This document shows, piece by piece, positions 1-8,706 of a stretch of DNA of 64,000 bases. The DNA comes from an uncultured Cellvibrio sp. Its GTDB lineage: Bacteria; Pseudomonadota; Gammaproteobacteria; Pseudomonadales; Cellvibrionaceae. The translations under genes and the position numbers were made by a program. Positions within the stretch are counted from its first letter, which is position 1. Each line of letters starts with the position of its first letter. Under the pieces are notes generated by a model. It made no database searches. It was not told where the DNA came from and saw nothing but the letters and a program-made list of their open reading frames with translations. The stretch spans positions 124,001 to 188,000 of the forward strand of contig CALFXJ010000021.1 of NCBI GenBank assembly GCA_937958105.1, given 5' to 3'.

Positions 1-657
1 TTCGTCCGGAGAGACCACGATCTCGGAGATCTGATTTTCTTTAACGAAGTTGAGCCAGTCTTTTGGCTCTTCAATCAGCAGGGCTGGATCTACCGCCACG
101 GGTTCACGTTGATTCGCTACACACCCGGCGATGTGCACCCCCAGAACACCCACTTCCGGGGTGAGGTCCTGCAGCAGGGTCCGGGCCCGTTCACCGGCCC
201 CATACAGGATGACGCGACGCTTGAGCTTGGCGGTATCGACAACGGCCAGGAACAGCCAGCGGGTAATGACAACCAGAACAGTAGCGATGATCACACCCCA
301 GAAGATAAAACTCTGGTTGATGAGATCACCCGGGATAATCAGATTCAACAGAAAAAGGGCAACGCTGCCGAGCAGAAAGAAACTGACCAGGGTCCGCAAC
401 AGCATGCTCGCATTACCTTCGCGCACCATGGCTGTGTAAACACCCATCGACAGAGTGCAGCAACTCATGACGATCGAAAAGACGATCACGGGAAACCAAT
501 AGAACATAATCGTATCCGGGTCCACCTGGTCGCGCGTGATGTAGGCATCCACCCGTTGCGCAAGCCACGCTGCCAGCATCAACAATAATGCCTCGGTAAT
601 TCCGAGAAAGAGATACGGCAGGTGAACGTAATGTTTACTCAAGCGAATATACGACAA
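1..657 (-). CDS. XrtA/PEP-CTERM-type exopolysaccharide sugar transferase, N-terminal part (runs off the left end)
   Basis: The gene is cut by the window edge and only the first 219 codons are visible. The N-terminus reads LSYIRLSKHYVHLPYL, followed by four hydrophobic segments (roughly residues 12-30, 48-70, 82-102, 108-128). After these comes a cytoplasmic Rossmann-like stretch with ILYGAGERA, as expected for the CoA-binding-like domain of polyprenyl-phosphate sugar transferases. The opening closely matches, by recall, the sugar transferases associated with exosortase A. The catalytic bacterial sugar transferase domain should lie beyond position 1. The start is a TTG at 657: an in-frame TAA sits just upstream (663-661) and an AAGGAT ribosome site (669-664) is well spaced. 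It diverges from the dehydrogenase-epimerase-deacetylase genes, which supports a role in initiating an exported polysaccharide. Confidence 0.8.
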   Translation of the reverse strand, partial: MSYIRLSKHYVHLPYLFLGITEALLLMLAAWLAQRVDAYITRDQVDPDTIMFYWFPVIVFSIVMSCCTLSMGVYTAMVREGNASMLLRTLVSFFLLGSVALFLLNLIIPGDLINQSFIFWGVIIATVLVVITRWLFLAVVDTAKLKRRVILYGAGERARTLLQDLTPEVGVLGVHIAGCVANQREPVAVDPALLIEEPKDWLNFVKENQISEIVVSPDE

Positions 658-897
658 AGCTTAATCCTTGTAAGCGAACTGTTATTGGTTGTAAATGAGC
701 CGGCATTATAGCGGGTTTTGTGACAAATACTCGACAGCTGAAAATCGCTTCCGGCGCTTATTTACATAGTGTCGAAATTCATTACAGGTGTGTTCGTCGC
801 TGTACATTTCCCACAAGCCGCCATACTAAAACCGCCGACAGATGTGGTAACTTAGCCGCCCATCGATCTATTGCATGCTCAAAGGAAATTACCCATC

Positions 898-2172
898 ATG
901 TTTGCCAGCAACCCCACCCTTTGCATTATCGGTCTCGGTTATGTCGGTCTACCCCTGGCGGTCGAGTTTGGAAAGAAAGTTACCACGATCGGGTTTGATA
1001 TCAATCAGCAGCGGGTCGATGAATTGCGCCGCGGTGTTGATCACACACTGGAACTGGATAGCGCTGAACTCGGCGAAGCAAATTTTTTACGTTATACAAC
1101 GAACGAAGACGACATCAAGGGATGCGATGTTTACATCGTTACCGTCCCCACACCGATAAACGATAGTAAACAGCCGGACCTTACGCCACTCGAAAAAGCA
1201 TCGCAGTTGCTCGGACGGGTGATTGGCAAGAACAGCATCGTGGTTTTTGAATCCACTGTGTATCCGGGCTGCACCGAAGAGGTATGTGTTCCGCTCATCG
1301 AACAGGGTTCGGGCCTGGTGTTTAACCGCGACTTTTTTGCCGGTTACAGTCCTGAGCGTATCAACCCCGGCGATAAGCAGCATCGCGTACACAACATCAC
1401 CAAAATCACCTCCGGTTCCACGCCGGAAGTAGCCGAATACATCGATCAGCTGTACCGCCGCATTGTGGTCGTCGGCACCCACAAGGCCAGCAGTATCAAA
1501 GTGGCGGAAGCTGCCAAGGTTATTGAAAACACACAACGCGATATCAACATTGCTCTCATCAACGAGCTGGCGCTGATCTTTAAGCGCCTGGATATCGATA
1601 CACTGGAAGTGCTCGAAGCCGCCGGTACCAAATGGAATTTCCTGCCGTTCCGCCCCGGTCTGGTAGGCGGCCACTGCATCAGCGTCGATCCTTATTACCT
1701 TACCCACAAAGCTCAACAAGTCGGTTATAACCCGGAAGTCATCCTCGCCGGCCGCCGCATCAATGACGGCATGGGAAATTTCATTGCCGATTCGGTGGTG
1801 AAGCTGATGACCCAGCGCAAGACACACGTGGTGGATTCCAACATCCTCATCATGGGGCTGACCTTCAAGGAAAACTGCCCGGATTTACGCAACACGCGCG
1901 TGATCGACATCATCCATGAGCTGCAGAAGTACAATGCCAATGTGCATGTCTATGATCCCTGGGCGAGCAAGAGCGAGGCCCAGCACGAGTATGGACTCGA
2001 TTTGATTGATTACCCCCGGCCGGAGAGCTACGATGCGATCATCCTCTGCGTCGGCCATCAGGCATTCCGTGAACTGGGCGCCGACGCGATTCGCGCCTTT
2101 GGCAAACCCAACCACGTGCTCTTCGATGTGAAACACATCCTGCCCAAAGCGGCAGTGGATGCACGTCTTTAG
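898..2172 (+). CDS. Nucleotide-sugar dehydrogenase, UDP-N-acetylhexosamine/UDP-glucose 6-dehydrogenase family (TviB/WbpO-like)
   Basis: A 424-residue NAD-dependent dehydrogenase that should oxidise C6 of a UDP-sugar to the uronic acid, giving an acidic precursor for exopolysaccharide. The N-terminal Rossmann fold shows GLGYVG (residues 12-17). The catalytic cysteine loop GGHCISVDP has Cys260, and the C-terminal UDP-binding domain contains GLTFKENCPDLRNTR. Length and motifs fit the TviB/VipA type better than the shorter Ugd enzymes, but substrate (UDP-GlcNAc or UDP-Glc) cannot be fixed from sequence. The start is ATG 898, with AAAGGAA at 881-887 seven to ten bases upstream; a longer reading from TTG 871 has no better site. 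The epimerase begins 15 bases after the stop, so the two are probably co-transcribed. Confidence 0.9.
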   Translation: MFASNPTLCIIGLGYVGLPLAVEFGKKVTTIGFDINQQRVDELRRGVDHTLELDSAELGEANFLRYTTNEDDIKGCDVYIVTVPTPINDSKQPDLTPLEKASQLLGRVIGKNSIVVFESTVYPGCTEEVCVPLIEQGSGLVFNRDFFAGYSPERINPGDKQHRVHNITKITSGSTPEVAEYIDQLYRRIVVVGTHKASSIKVAEAAKVIENTQRDINIALINELALIFKRLDIDTLEVLEAAGTKWNFLPFRPGLVGGHCISVDPYYLTHKAQQVGYNPEVILAGRRINDGMGNFIADSVVKLMTQRKTHVVDSNILIMGLTFKENCPDLRNTRVIDIIHELQKYNANVHVYDPWASKSEAQHEYGLDLIDYPRPESYDAIILCVGHQAFRELGADAIRAFGKPNHVLFDVKHILPKAAVDARL

Positions 2173-2187
2173 TTTTAAGGATTTACT

Positions 2188-3195
2188 ATGAAAGTGTTAG
2201 TGACCGGCACCGCCGGCTTTATCGGTTCCAGTCTGGCCAAACGTCTCCTGGCGCGCGGTGATGAGGTCGTAGGCCTCGACAACCTTAATGATTATTACGA
2301 TGTACAGATCAAGAAGGACCGTCTGGCCCAGCTGCTGCCGCACGCCGGCTTTACCGATGTGCGCGGCAATCTCGAAGATAAGGCGACCATCGACAATCTC
2401 TTCAAGACCCATAAGCCCGATCGGGTGGTACACCTCGCAGCCCAGGCCGGGGTGCGCTATTCACTGATTAACCCCCAGGCCTATATTGACTCCAACATCA
2501 CCGGCTTTTTGAACATCCTCGAAGCCTGCCGCCATCTGGGAACCGAACATCTGGTGTACGCCTCCAGCAGTTCCGTTTACGGTGCCAACACGGCCATGCC
2601 GTTTTCGGTGCACAACAATGTAGACCATCCCGTCAGTCTTTATGCCGCGAGCAAAAAGTCCAACGAACTCATGGCCCACACCTACAGCCATCTGTTCAAC
2701 ATCCCCACCACCGGGCTGCGGTTCTTTACCGTGTACGGCCCCTGGGGACGGCCCGACATGGCTTTGTTTATCTTCACCAGGAAGATTCTCGCCGGCGAAC
2801 CTATTGATGTCTTCAACTACGGCCATCACCGTCGCGACTTCACCTACATCGACGACATCGTGGAAGGTGTGATCCGCACCCTGGATCATGTGGCCCCGGT
2901 CAATCCGCAGTGGAGCGGCGACCAGCCAGACCCGGCTACCTCCAAGGCGCCCTACCGGATCTACAACATCGGCAGTAACAATCCCGTCGAACTTCTGCGT
3001 TACATCGAGGTTCTGGAAGAATGTCTGGGCAAAAAAGCTGTCAAGAACCTGCTGCCACTGCAGCCCGGCGATGTGCCAGATACTTACGCCGACGTGGACG
3101 CCCTGATCGAAGATGTTGCTTACCGGCCCACCACCCCGGTAGAAGTAGGTATCGAGAATTTCGTGAAGTGGTATCGGGACTATTACAAAATTTGA
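2188..3195 (+). CDS. NAD-dependent epimerase, UDP-glucuronate 4-epimerase-like
   Basis: A 335-residue extended short-chain dehydrogenase. The glycine motif GTAGFIG is at residues 7-13 and the catalytic YxxxK is Y152-AAS-K156, with the usual serine cluster ASSSSVYG upstream. The N-terminal signature LDNLNDYYDVQIKKDRL is characteristic of the UDP-glucuronate (or UDP-N-acetylglucosaminuronate) 4-epimerases. It probably converts the product of the preceding dehydrogenase to its galacto-epimer for polymer assembly. An AAGGA ribosome site lies seven bases before ATG. The gene follows the dehydrogenase by 15 bases and precedes the deacetylase by 72. Confidence 0.9.
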   Translation: MKVLVTGTAGFIGSSLAKRLLARGDEVVGLDNLNDYYDVQIKKDRLAQLLPHAGFTDVRGNLEDKATIDNLFKTHKPDRVVHLAAQAGVRYSLINPQAYIDSNITGFLNILEACRHLGTEHLVYASSSSVYGANTAMPFSVHNNVDHPVSLYAASKKSNELMAHTYSHLFNIPTTGLRFFTVYGPWGRPDMALFIFTRKILAGEPIDVFNYGHHRRDFTYIDDIVEGVIRTLDHVAPVNPQWSGDQPDPATSKAPYRIYNIGSNNPVELLRYIEVLEECLGKKAVKNLLPLQPGDVPDTYADVDALIEDVAYRPTTPVEVGIENFVKWYRDYYKI

Positions 3196-3267
3196 TCAGC
3201 TTGAGTTTAAGCACCTGAAAGCTGGGCAGGCGGGCCGTCATCAAGGATTTTCTAAAAGGCACTCTTT

Positions 3268-4215
3268 ATGAAAGCAAATGCAGTGACACATGCCATGACC
3301 GTGGATGTGGAGGACTACTACCAGGTTGCGGCCTTCGCCAATGTCATCAAGCCTGCGGAATGGACTCAATGGCCCTCGCGAGTAGAAGAAAATACGGAAA
3401 AGCTGCTGCAGTTGTTCGATGACGCCGGGATCAGGATCACCTTCTTTATCCTCGGCTGGGTGGCGGAACGCCACCCAGAGCTGGTCCGGCGCATCCAGGC
3501 GCAGGGCCACGAGATCGCCTCCCACGGTTATAGCCACCAGTTGATCTACCGGCAGACGCCGGAGGTCTTTCGTGACGAAACGGCCCGGTCCAAGCAGATC
3601 CTTGAGGACATCATCCAAACGCCGGTTACCGGCTATCGCGCCGCCAGTTACTCCATCACCCGCCGGTCGCTCTGGGCGCTGGATACCCTGGCGGACCTGG
3701 GATTTACCTGGGACTCCAGTATCTTCCCCACGCGCCACGATAACTACGGCATCCCTGGCAGTCCGGAGCAGCCCTATACCATCATCACCAGCAGCGGCGC
3801 CCGCCTGACAGAATTTCCGCTGACCACTGCCAAGGTGCTGGGTCAGGCCATACCGGCTGCGGGAGGCGGGTATTTCCGGCAATACCCTTACGCGCTGTCG
3901 CGCTGGCTGTTCGAACGGGCCAGTCTCAATCAGACCAAACCACAGATTTTCTACCTCCACCCCTGGGAGATAGATCCTGACCAGCCGCGCATCCCCAATG
4001 CCAGCTGGTTTTCCCGCTTCCGCCACTACACTAACCTCAAACGCTGCCTGCCGCGCCTGCAGCGGATGATCGATGACTTCCAGTTCGGCACCATCAGCCA
4101 GAGCCTGGGTTCCGTGGCCATTGATCAAACACTGACCATCCAGGACCTGGCTGGACCACGGGAAAATCCCACAACCGCCAAATTGGCCATGGACTCCGGG
4201 CGCAGAGACAAGTAA
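3268..4215 (+). CDS. XrtA-system polysaccharide deacetylase (DUF3473 type)
   Basis: A 315-residue NodB-fold deacetylase, expected to remove acetyl groups from an exopolysaccharide by metal-dependent hydrolysis. The N-terminal block MTVDVEDYYQ carries the metal/catalytic aspartates (D13, D16), and the HxxxH metal motif is H86-GYS-H90. The C-terminus (PQIFYLHPWEIDPDQPR) matches the DUF3473 extension typical of deacetylases in exosortase-A loci. There is no signal peptide, so it probably acts in the cytoplasm or at the inner face of the membrane. Start ATG 3268 follows AAAAGGC at good distance. About 35 C-terminal residues after the core look unconserved. Confidence 0.88.
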   Translation: MKANAVTHAMTVDVEDYYQVAAFANVIKPAEWTQWPSRVEENTEKLLQLFDDAGIRITFFILGWVAERHPELVRRIQAQGHEIASHGYSHQLIYRQTPEVFRDETARSKQILEDIIQTPVTGYRAASYSITRRSLWALDTLADLGFTWDSSIFPTRHDNYGIPGSPEQPYTIITSSGARLTEFPLTTAKVLGQAIPAAGGGYFRQYPYALSRWLFERASLNQTKPQIFYLHPWEIDPDQPRIPNASWFSRFRHYTNLKRCLPRLQRMIDDFQFGTISQSLGSVAIDQTLTIQDLAGPRENPTTAKLAMDSGRRDK

Positions 4216-4296
4216 AATCGCCGACCTTCTGATGCAGTGCGCAGCACTGCTGAAACAGCCAGCATACGATGGCCTTATTTAGAAAATCAGTTTCCA

Positions 4297-4373
4297 GCAC
4301 CCGTAGCTCAGCTGGATAGAGTAGCGGCTTCCGAAGCCGTTGGTCACAGGTTCGAATCCTGTCGGGTGCGCCA
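4297..4373 (+). tRNA. tRNA-Arg (anticodon CCG)
   Basis: A 77-base cloverleaf. The acceptor stem GCACCCG (4297-4303) pairs with CGGGTGC (4363-4369), discriminator G4370 follows, and the CCA end is encoded (4371-4373). The D-arm begins AGCTCAGCTGGATAGAG. The anticodon stem GCGGC/GCCGT (4324-4328/4336-4340) encloses loop TTCCGAA with anticodon CCG at 4331-4333. The T-arm contains GGTTCGAATCC. It reads CGG arginine codons and stands alone, without a neighbouring tRNA. Confidence 0.97.
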
Positions 4374-4496
4374 CTTTCTCCTTCGCCATTTCCTCACTGC
4401 CAGACTCCTCAAGATGCCTCGTTAATCACGGCAGCTGCTTGTAAAAACACTGACGGTTAATCGCGCGTCTCTATTTAGAGACACGGCAAAGATCGA

Positions 4497-4523
4497 ACAT
4501 CATCTCAGCCACTGAGATGATGT
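4497..4523. repeat. Perfect 12-bp inverted repeat with a 3-base loop
   Basis: ACATCATCTCAG (4497-4508), loop CCA, then its exact complement (4512-4523). A weaker palindrome GTCTCTA-TT-TAGAGAC lies just upstream (about 4467-4482). Both sit between the tRNA-Arg gene and the 3' end of the minus-strand orphan. There is no T-run on either side, so it is not a classical terminator. It may still end tRNA or orphan transcripts, or be an operator. Confidence 0.6.
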
Positions 4524-4567
4524 CGTATTAAACCCAATAGAAAGGTATGCGGAAATTTTGATGCGTT

Positions 4568-5239
4568 TTATCGCGGAATTATCGCGTAGATGCGGTGGTG
4601 ATCATCCATCCAGTTAACCGGTAATCCTACCTGTATCAAGGCAATCTTCTCTGCGGCATTTTCGTCGAGCGGTATATAGATCTGGGCGTTGGACCAGAAG
4701 CGTCTTCTTAAAGACCAGATTTCTTTCAAGGCAGGGCCAGTAAACGTCAAGGTCTCACCCTCGAAATCAACGGCATAGGTTGCAATGCCATAGCGATCTG
4801 TAGGGATGTCGGCTATCGGCCCCAGATACGCATTGAGTGTTGACTCCGAACCGAGTGACTTAAAACCGGTAATGCGTACCAGATTATCTTTTTTGGTCCA
4901 GTTGCGGCTGTAGTAGACCCATTCTCTGGGCGGCAACCCATTTTTCAGCAATACCGATTTTTCCCCGTTATGCGTCAGCTGATTGAAATAATCCTTTAAC
5001 GCAACAGACGAGCTCTCTTCGATCAAGGTGCTCATGTCCTTCAGATCAGCAATGTCTTTATCCTTGTCCCAGGCGCTAGGGATTGTTTTAGACCTGTCTC
5101 GCGTGATCTCTACAATTTGGTACCGGCTTTCCTTTTCCATAGGCTGATTATCCGTCTCCGCAAATGATGTGTTAGTCCAGAGAAAACCGATGGCTGCGAT
5201 CACCAGAACGGTTTTTTGTGCAAGGCTGCTGACAGTCAT
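4568..5239 (-). CDS. Secreted protein of unknown function
   Basis: A 223-residue protein with a signal peptide: MTVSSLAQKT, then a hydrophobic core VLVIAAIGFLW and cleavage probably after SFA (residues 25-27). The mature part is mostly charged and predicted soluble and periplasmic or secreted. Visible segments include PREWVYYSRNWTKKDN and a C-terminal half rich in beta-type residues. I do not recognise the family. It has no clear ribosome site, stands alone, and converges on tRNA-Arg with a strong hairpin between. Lower codon regularity than its neighbours hints at acquired DNA, but this is only an impression. Confidence 0.7.
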   Translation of the reverse strand: MTVSSLAQKTVLVIAAIGFLWTNTSFAETDNQPMEKESRYQIVEITRDRSKTIPSAWDKDKDIADLKDMSTLIEESSSVALKDYFNQLTHNGEKSVLLKNGLPPREWVYYSRNWTKKDNLVRITGFKSLGSESTLNAYLGPIADIPTDRYGIATYAVDFEGETLTFTGPALKEIWSLRRRFWSNAQIYIPLDENAAEKIALIQVGLPVNWMDDHHRIYAIIPR

Positions 5240-5390
5240 AGCTGATTAACCCGCTGAGTCCATTTCAGCGGGCATGATAGTCGATCCTCTGGCCCAGGCA
5301 AAACATCGTCGGCAAAAGCGGGACTGCTGTAAAAGATACGCTGAAAGTATTTGAGGGAAGTCTCAGCTATCGTGCTGGAAGAGCGGAAAA

Positions 5391-5417
5391 TAAAAAAACC
5401 GCTTCATGGAAGCGGTT
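5391..5417 (-). terminator. Rho-independent terminator
   Basis: On the minus strand AACCGCTTC pairs across loop CAT with GAAGCGGTT and is followed by seven T (complement of 5392-5398). It ends the transcript of the adh-orphan pair to its right. Confidence 0.9.
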
Positions 5418-5448
5418 CTTCTCGCAAGGGCAGCGATAAAAATTTTAA

Positions 5449-5952
5449 TTATCGGTTCTTGCAGCGACTCGATACCACAACTGCTGCCGCGATCACGCCC
5501 AAGCCCAGGGTGAGTTTGTTCATCACGCCGCGCTGATCATGTTGCCACTGTGCCTTCATGCCGCGTTCGGCACAGATGTCCGGCAGGTGACCATGAGACA
5601 GATCATCGATCACACCTTCCACCTGATCCACACGATCGGCAAACAACAGCGGCAACCAGTGACCGAAACTGCCCTCACTGTATTTAAACGCGCACCGGCG
5701 CAACCAGCCGCTCAGGCCGGAGGGCGGGACAGAGGTACCAAAGACTGCGCTGACACTGGGACGCTCAATGGAATGCAGAACCTCTATCGTTTCCGGCTGT
5801 TGTTCCGGGCGCTCCCACCGCGCATGCTGTGCGCCGTCTGTCGCGCGCTGGCGGATGGGATAAGTGGGATCGTTTCTGGGATCAGCATCAATACCCCAGC
5901 CTTTGATGTGGGACATATCTGGATTGCGGGAGTTATTGTCAAAATTTTCCAT
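5449..5952 (-). CDS. Hypothetical protein with C-terminal membrane anchor
   Basis: A 167-residue protein of unknown function. The N-terminal two thirds are polar (about 45 residues rich in D, N, P and R), then a mixed central part containing WLRRCAFKYSEGSFGHWLPLLFADRVDQVEGV. A single hydrophobic segment near the C-terminus (LTLGLGVIAAAVVVSS) is followed by a basic tail, suggesting tail anchoring in the inner membrane. Start ATG 5952 is preceded by GAGGAG. It lies 23 bases downstream of the alcohol dehydrogenase gene and shares its terminator, so the two are probably one operon. Confidence 0.75.
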   Translation of the reverse strand: MENFDNNSRNPDMSHIKGWGIDADPRNDPTYPIRQRATDGAQHARWERPEQQPETIEVLHSIERPSVSAVFGTSVPPSGLSGWLRRCAFKYSEGSFGHWLPLLFADRVDQVEGVIDDLSHGHLPDICAERGMKAQWQHDQRGVMNKLTLGLGVIAAAVVVSSRCKNR

Positions 5953-5975
5953 GGGATTCTCCTCTGCATTGAATA

Positions 5976-7130
5976 TTACTGATTGGCGCGCGGCGGAATG
6001 AGTACCGGTTTGATGCAGCCATCAAGTTTGTCGGAGAAGATGCGATAGGCATCAGCGGCATCCTCCAGTGGAATGCGATGGGTAATCAGCGCTTTGGGAT
6101 CGATGATGCCGTTCTGCACGTGCTCGATAAGCCGCGGCAGCAACCGTTTTACCGAGGCTTGGTTCGCACGCAGGGTGATGCCTTTATTCAGAACGTTGCC
6201 GATCGGAATTAAATTTCCGGTGGGGCCGTAGACACCGACGATGGAAACAATCCCGCCTTTCTTCACAGAATTAATGGCCCACTGCAAGGCGGTGGCCGAG
6301 CCGGCCTGCAGCAGTAATTTTCGTCCGGTGATCGTCTGCATGGCACTGCCGGCCGCTTCAGCACCTACGGCATCGATACAGACGTCCGCACCCAGTGAGT
6401 CGGTGATCTTTTTGATAAACACCACCGGATCGTCCATGGAGCGAAAGTTATATACCTCGCAGGGCGCATAGTTTTTGGCGAACTCCAGCCGATAGTCGAG
6501 CTGGTCGATGACGATCACCCGACCCGCACCAAACAGCCAAGAACAGCGTGCAGCCATGATGCCGATCGGCCCCGCACCGAAGATCACCACCGTGTCGCCG
6601 CGTTGAATCCCGGCCATCTCTGCCGCCTGGTACCCCGTGGGTACAACATCCGTCAGCAACACGGCGTCATCGAGATCCATGCCCGGTGGAATCACCGTCG
6701 GGCCAACATTGGCGTAGGGGACGCGCACATACTCCGCCTGTCCACCGTCGTAGCCGCCCGCGATATGGGAGTAGCCGAAGATGCCGCCGACGGCGGTTGC
6801 CTGAGAGTTGGACTCATGACAGTTACCGAATAACCCCTGCTTGCAGAAAACGCAGCGGCCGCAGGCGATGTTGAAAGGGACAATCACGCGATCCCCGACC
6901 TTGATCTGGTGCACTGCTGCACCTACCTCTTCCACCACCCCCACAAATTCATGGCCGAAGGTGGTGCCGACACGGGTGTCCGGCACATTGCCGTTGTAAA
7001 GATGCAGGTCCGATCCGCAGATACAGGACCGGGTTACCCGCACGATGGCATCTTCCGGATGAAGTATTTCAGGCATGGGCTTGTCGGATACCCTGACGCG
7101 CTGTGGACCTCGGTAGTTCATAGCTAGCAT
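5976..7130 (-). CDS. Zinc-dependent alcohol dehydrogenase (formaldehyde dehydrogenase-like MDR family)
   Basis: A 384-residue medium-chain dehydrogenase that should oxidise an alcohol or aldehyde adduct with NAD(P). The catalytic zinc ligands are visible as C38 in CICGSD and H60-E61 in GHEF. The structural zinc site is complete: C90, C93, C96 and C104. A Rossmann motif GAGPIG follows in the second half. Overall form, including the inserted C-terminal segment near WAINSVKKGG, resembles the glutathione-independent formaldehyde dehydrogenase branch; the actual substrate is unknown. Start ATG 7130 has GAGGA eight bases upstream. Confidence 0.9.
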   Translation of the reverse strand: MLAMNYRGPQRVRVSDKPMPEILHPEDAIVRVTRSCICGSDLHLYNGNVPDTRVGTTFGHEFVGVVEEVGAAVHQIKVGDRVIVPFNIACGRCVFCKQGLFGNCHESNSQATAVGGIFGYSHIAGGYDGGQAEYVRVPYANVGPTVIPPGMDLDDAVLLTDVVPTGYQAAEMAGIQRGDTVVIFGAGPIGIMAARCSWLFGAGRVIVIDQLDYRLEFAKNYAPCEVYNFRSMDDPVVFIKKITDSLGADVCIDAVGAEAAGSAMQTITGRKLLLQAGSATALQWAINSVKKGGIVSIVGVYGPTGNLIPIGNVLNKGITLRANQASVKRLLPRLIEHVQNGIIDPKALITHRIPLEDAADAYRIFSDKLDGCIKPVLIPPRANQ

Positions 7131-7371
7131 GCGTGTGTCCTCTTTCAGGCCGAATGAAATAAGTAAAGGCTCTGAAAGCTGACCTTATAAAAACCTGTTG
7201 GTTGACGGTTTTTTGGCAATTGGAGCGGCTTTTTTATGATTCAGTGGGAAAGCGCGCATAAGCTGGCAGCTGGGCATACCACTTGGCGTATTTTTCTTCA
7301 TAGACCCATGGCAAAGATGGCGTTTATCGCCAATACTGAACACATGTCGCCGCCGTTGTGATCCCGTCTCT

Positions 7372-8706
7372 ATGAAGAAGCTCAACACCCTCAACGTGGT
7401 GCTGTCACTGGCAATTATTGTGTCTGTGGGTGCGATAGTCCTGCAGCGGTATCTGCCGGCCAGAACCCTGGAGCTTGTCCCCGGCGAGCACCATCTCAAC
7501 ACTTTTTACTGGCTTTCCGCCCCGCAGGGCAGCAAGACACGCTTCGAGTTTCTTGACCAGAGCGGGTATCAGTGGCGTTGCGTCAGCGAGGCGGTAGACG
7601 AGTGGCTGATCTGCAGTCTCTCCATCACGCTGACTGAGGATACCCAGGGACTGGATCTGTCCCGCTATTCCACACTCAATCTCAAGCTCAATTACACCGG
7701 CTCCGCGCGCAAGATGCGGGTGGGTCTGCGTCACTGGGACGAGCGTTTCTCCACCCCGGACGATGGCAACAGCACCAAGTTCCAATACCTCATCCTGCGC
7801 GAAGAAGATTTCAACAATCCGGTCAGCCTGGCGCTGAGCGAGTTTATCGTCGCCGAATGGTGGATTGAGCAGTACGAACTGCCCCGCCACCTCGCACAGC
7901 CGGACATGAGCAATGTGGTGAGTCTGGCGATCGAATTTATCGGCGGGCTGGAGCCGGGCAGCCATGAAGTGACGCTGGAGTCGCTGAGCTTCAGCGGCGA
8001 CCTGATTTCGCCGGAACACTGGTACCTGGGCATCCTCGGCCTGTGGATACTGATCGGGCTGACGGTGGTCGGGGTGCGGATGATCAGGCTGGCCCGGGAA
8101 AGCCGGCAGGCGAAACAGCAGATTACGGAGCTGGCGGTCAGTAATTCGCGCCTGCAGACCGAAAAGTCACGGCTGCAGACCCTTTCGCATCTGGATGCGC
8201 TGACCGGCATCAATAACCGTTATGCCATCGACAAGAGCATCGCTCAGCTGCTGGCAGAGCCACGCCAGCGGACGGTAGCGCTGATATTGATGGACATCGA
8301 CCATTTCAAGCGTATCAACGATCGGCGCGGCCATGCGGTGGGTGACAAGATCCTCCAGCAGTTTGCCTTGCTCGTGGGCAGTAATATCCGCAGCCAGGAT
8401 GTCTTCGGCCGCTGGGGCGGAGAAGAATTTCTGCTGATCTGCCCGGATTCCAGCATCGATAATGCTTTTTATCTGGCAGAGAAGATCCGCCGGATCATCA
8501 GCGAGACCCTGTTTGAAGAAGAAAAACCCATGGCGGTCACGGCCAGTTTCGGAGTGAGCACTATCCTGCCGGATGAGGATTTCATGTCTGCCTTCCGGCG
8601 GGTGGACGCGGCGCTTTATAAAGCGAAGTTCTCCGGCCGCAACTGCACCATCATTGCGGATACCACCCTTCCCGACTCCCTGGAGCCAAACCCTGAACGC
8701 GACTAG
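7372..8706 (+). CDS. Membrane-bound diguanylate cyclase (periplasmic sensor + GGDEF)
   Basis: A 444-residue protein that should make cyclic di-GMP. It has an N-terminal membrane segment (about residues 8-27), a periplasmic domain of about 185 residues rich in beta structure, and a second membrane segment (about 218-240). A short coiled coil (AKQQITELAVSNSRLQTEK) leads into a GGDEF domain. The active-site loop is intact as GGEEF at 349-353. The inhibitory I-site RxxD is R340-SQ-D343, five residues before it, so product inhibition is expected. The periplasmic part resembles carbohydrate-binding-like folds only in general character; no ligand can be named. The gene stands alone and its end overlaps the end of the converging pirin gene by four bases. 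Confidence 0.93.
   Translation: MKKLNTLNVVLSLAIIVSVGAIVLQRYLPARTLELVPGEHHLNTFYWLSAPQGSKTRFEFLDQSGYQWRCVSEAVDEWLICSLSITLTEDTQGLDLSRYSTLNLKLNYTGSARKMRVGLRHWDERFSTPDDGNSTKFQYLILREEDFNNPVSLALSEFIVAEWWIEQYELPRHLAQPDMSNVVSLAIEFIGGLEPGSHEVTLESLSFSGDLISPEHWYLGILGLWILIGLTVVGVRMIRLARESRQAKQQITELAVSNSRLQTEKSRLQTLSHLDALTGINNRYAIDKSIAQLLAEPRQRTVALILMDIDHFKRINDRRGHAVGDKILQQFALLVGSNIRSQDVFGRWGGEEFLLICPDSSIDNAFYLAEKIRRIISETLFEEEKPMAVTASFGVSTILPDEDFMSAFRRVDAALYKAKFSGRNCTIIADTTLPDSLEPNPERD

Noticed and set aside
4237..4425. 62-codon frame across tRNA-Arg
   Set aside because: It translates the tRNA gene itself.
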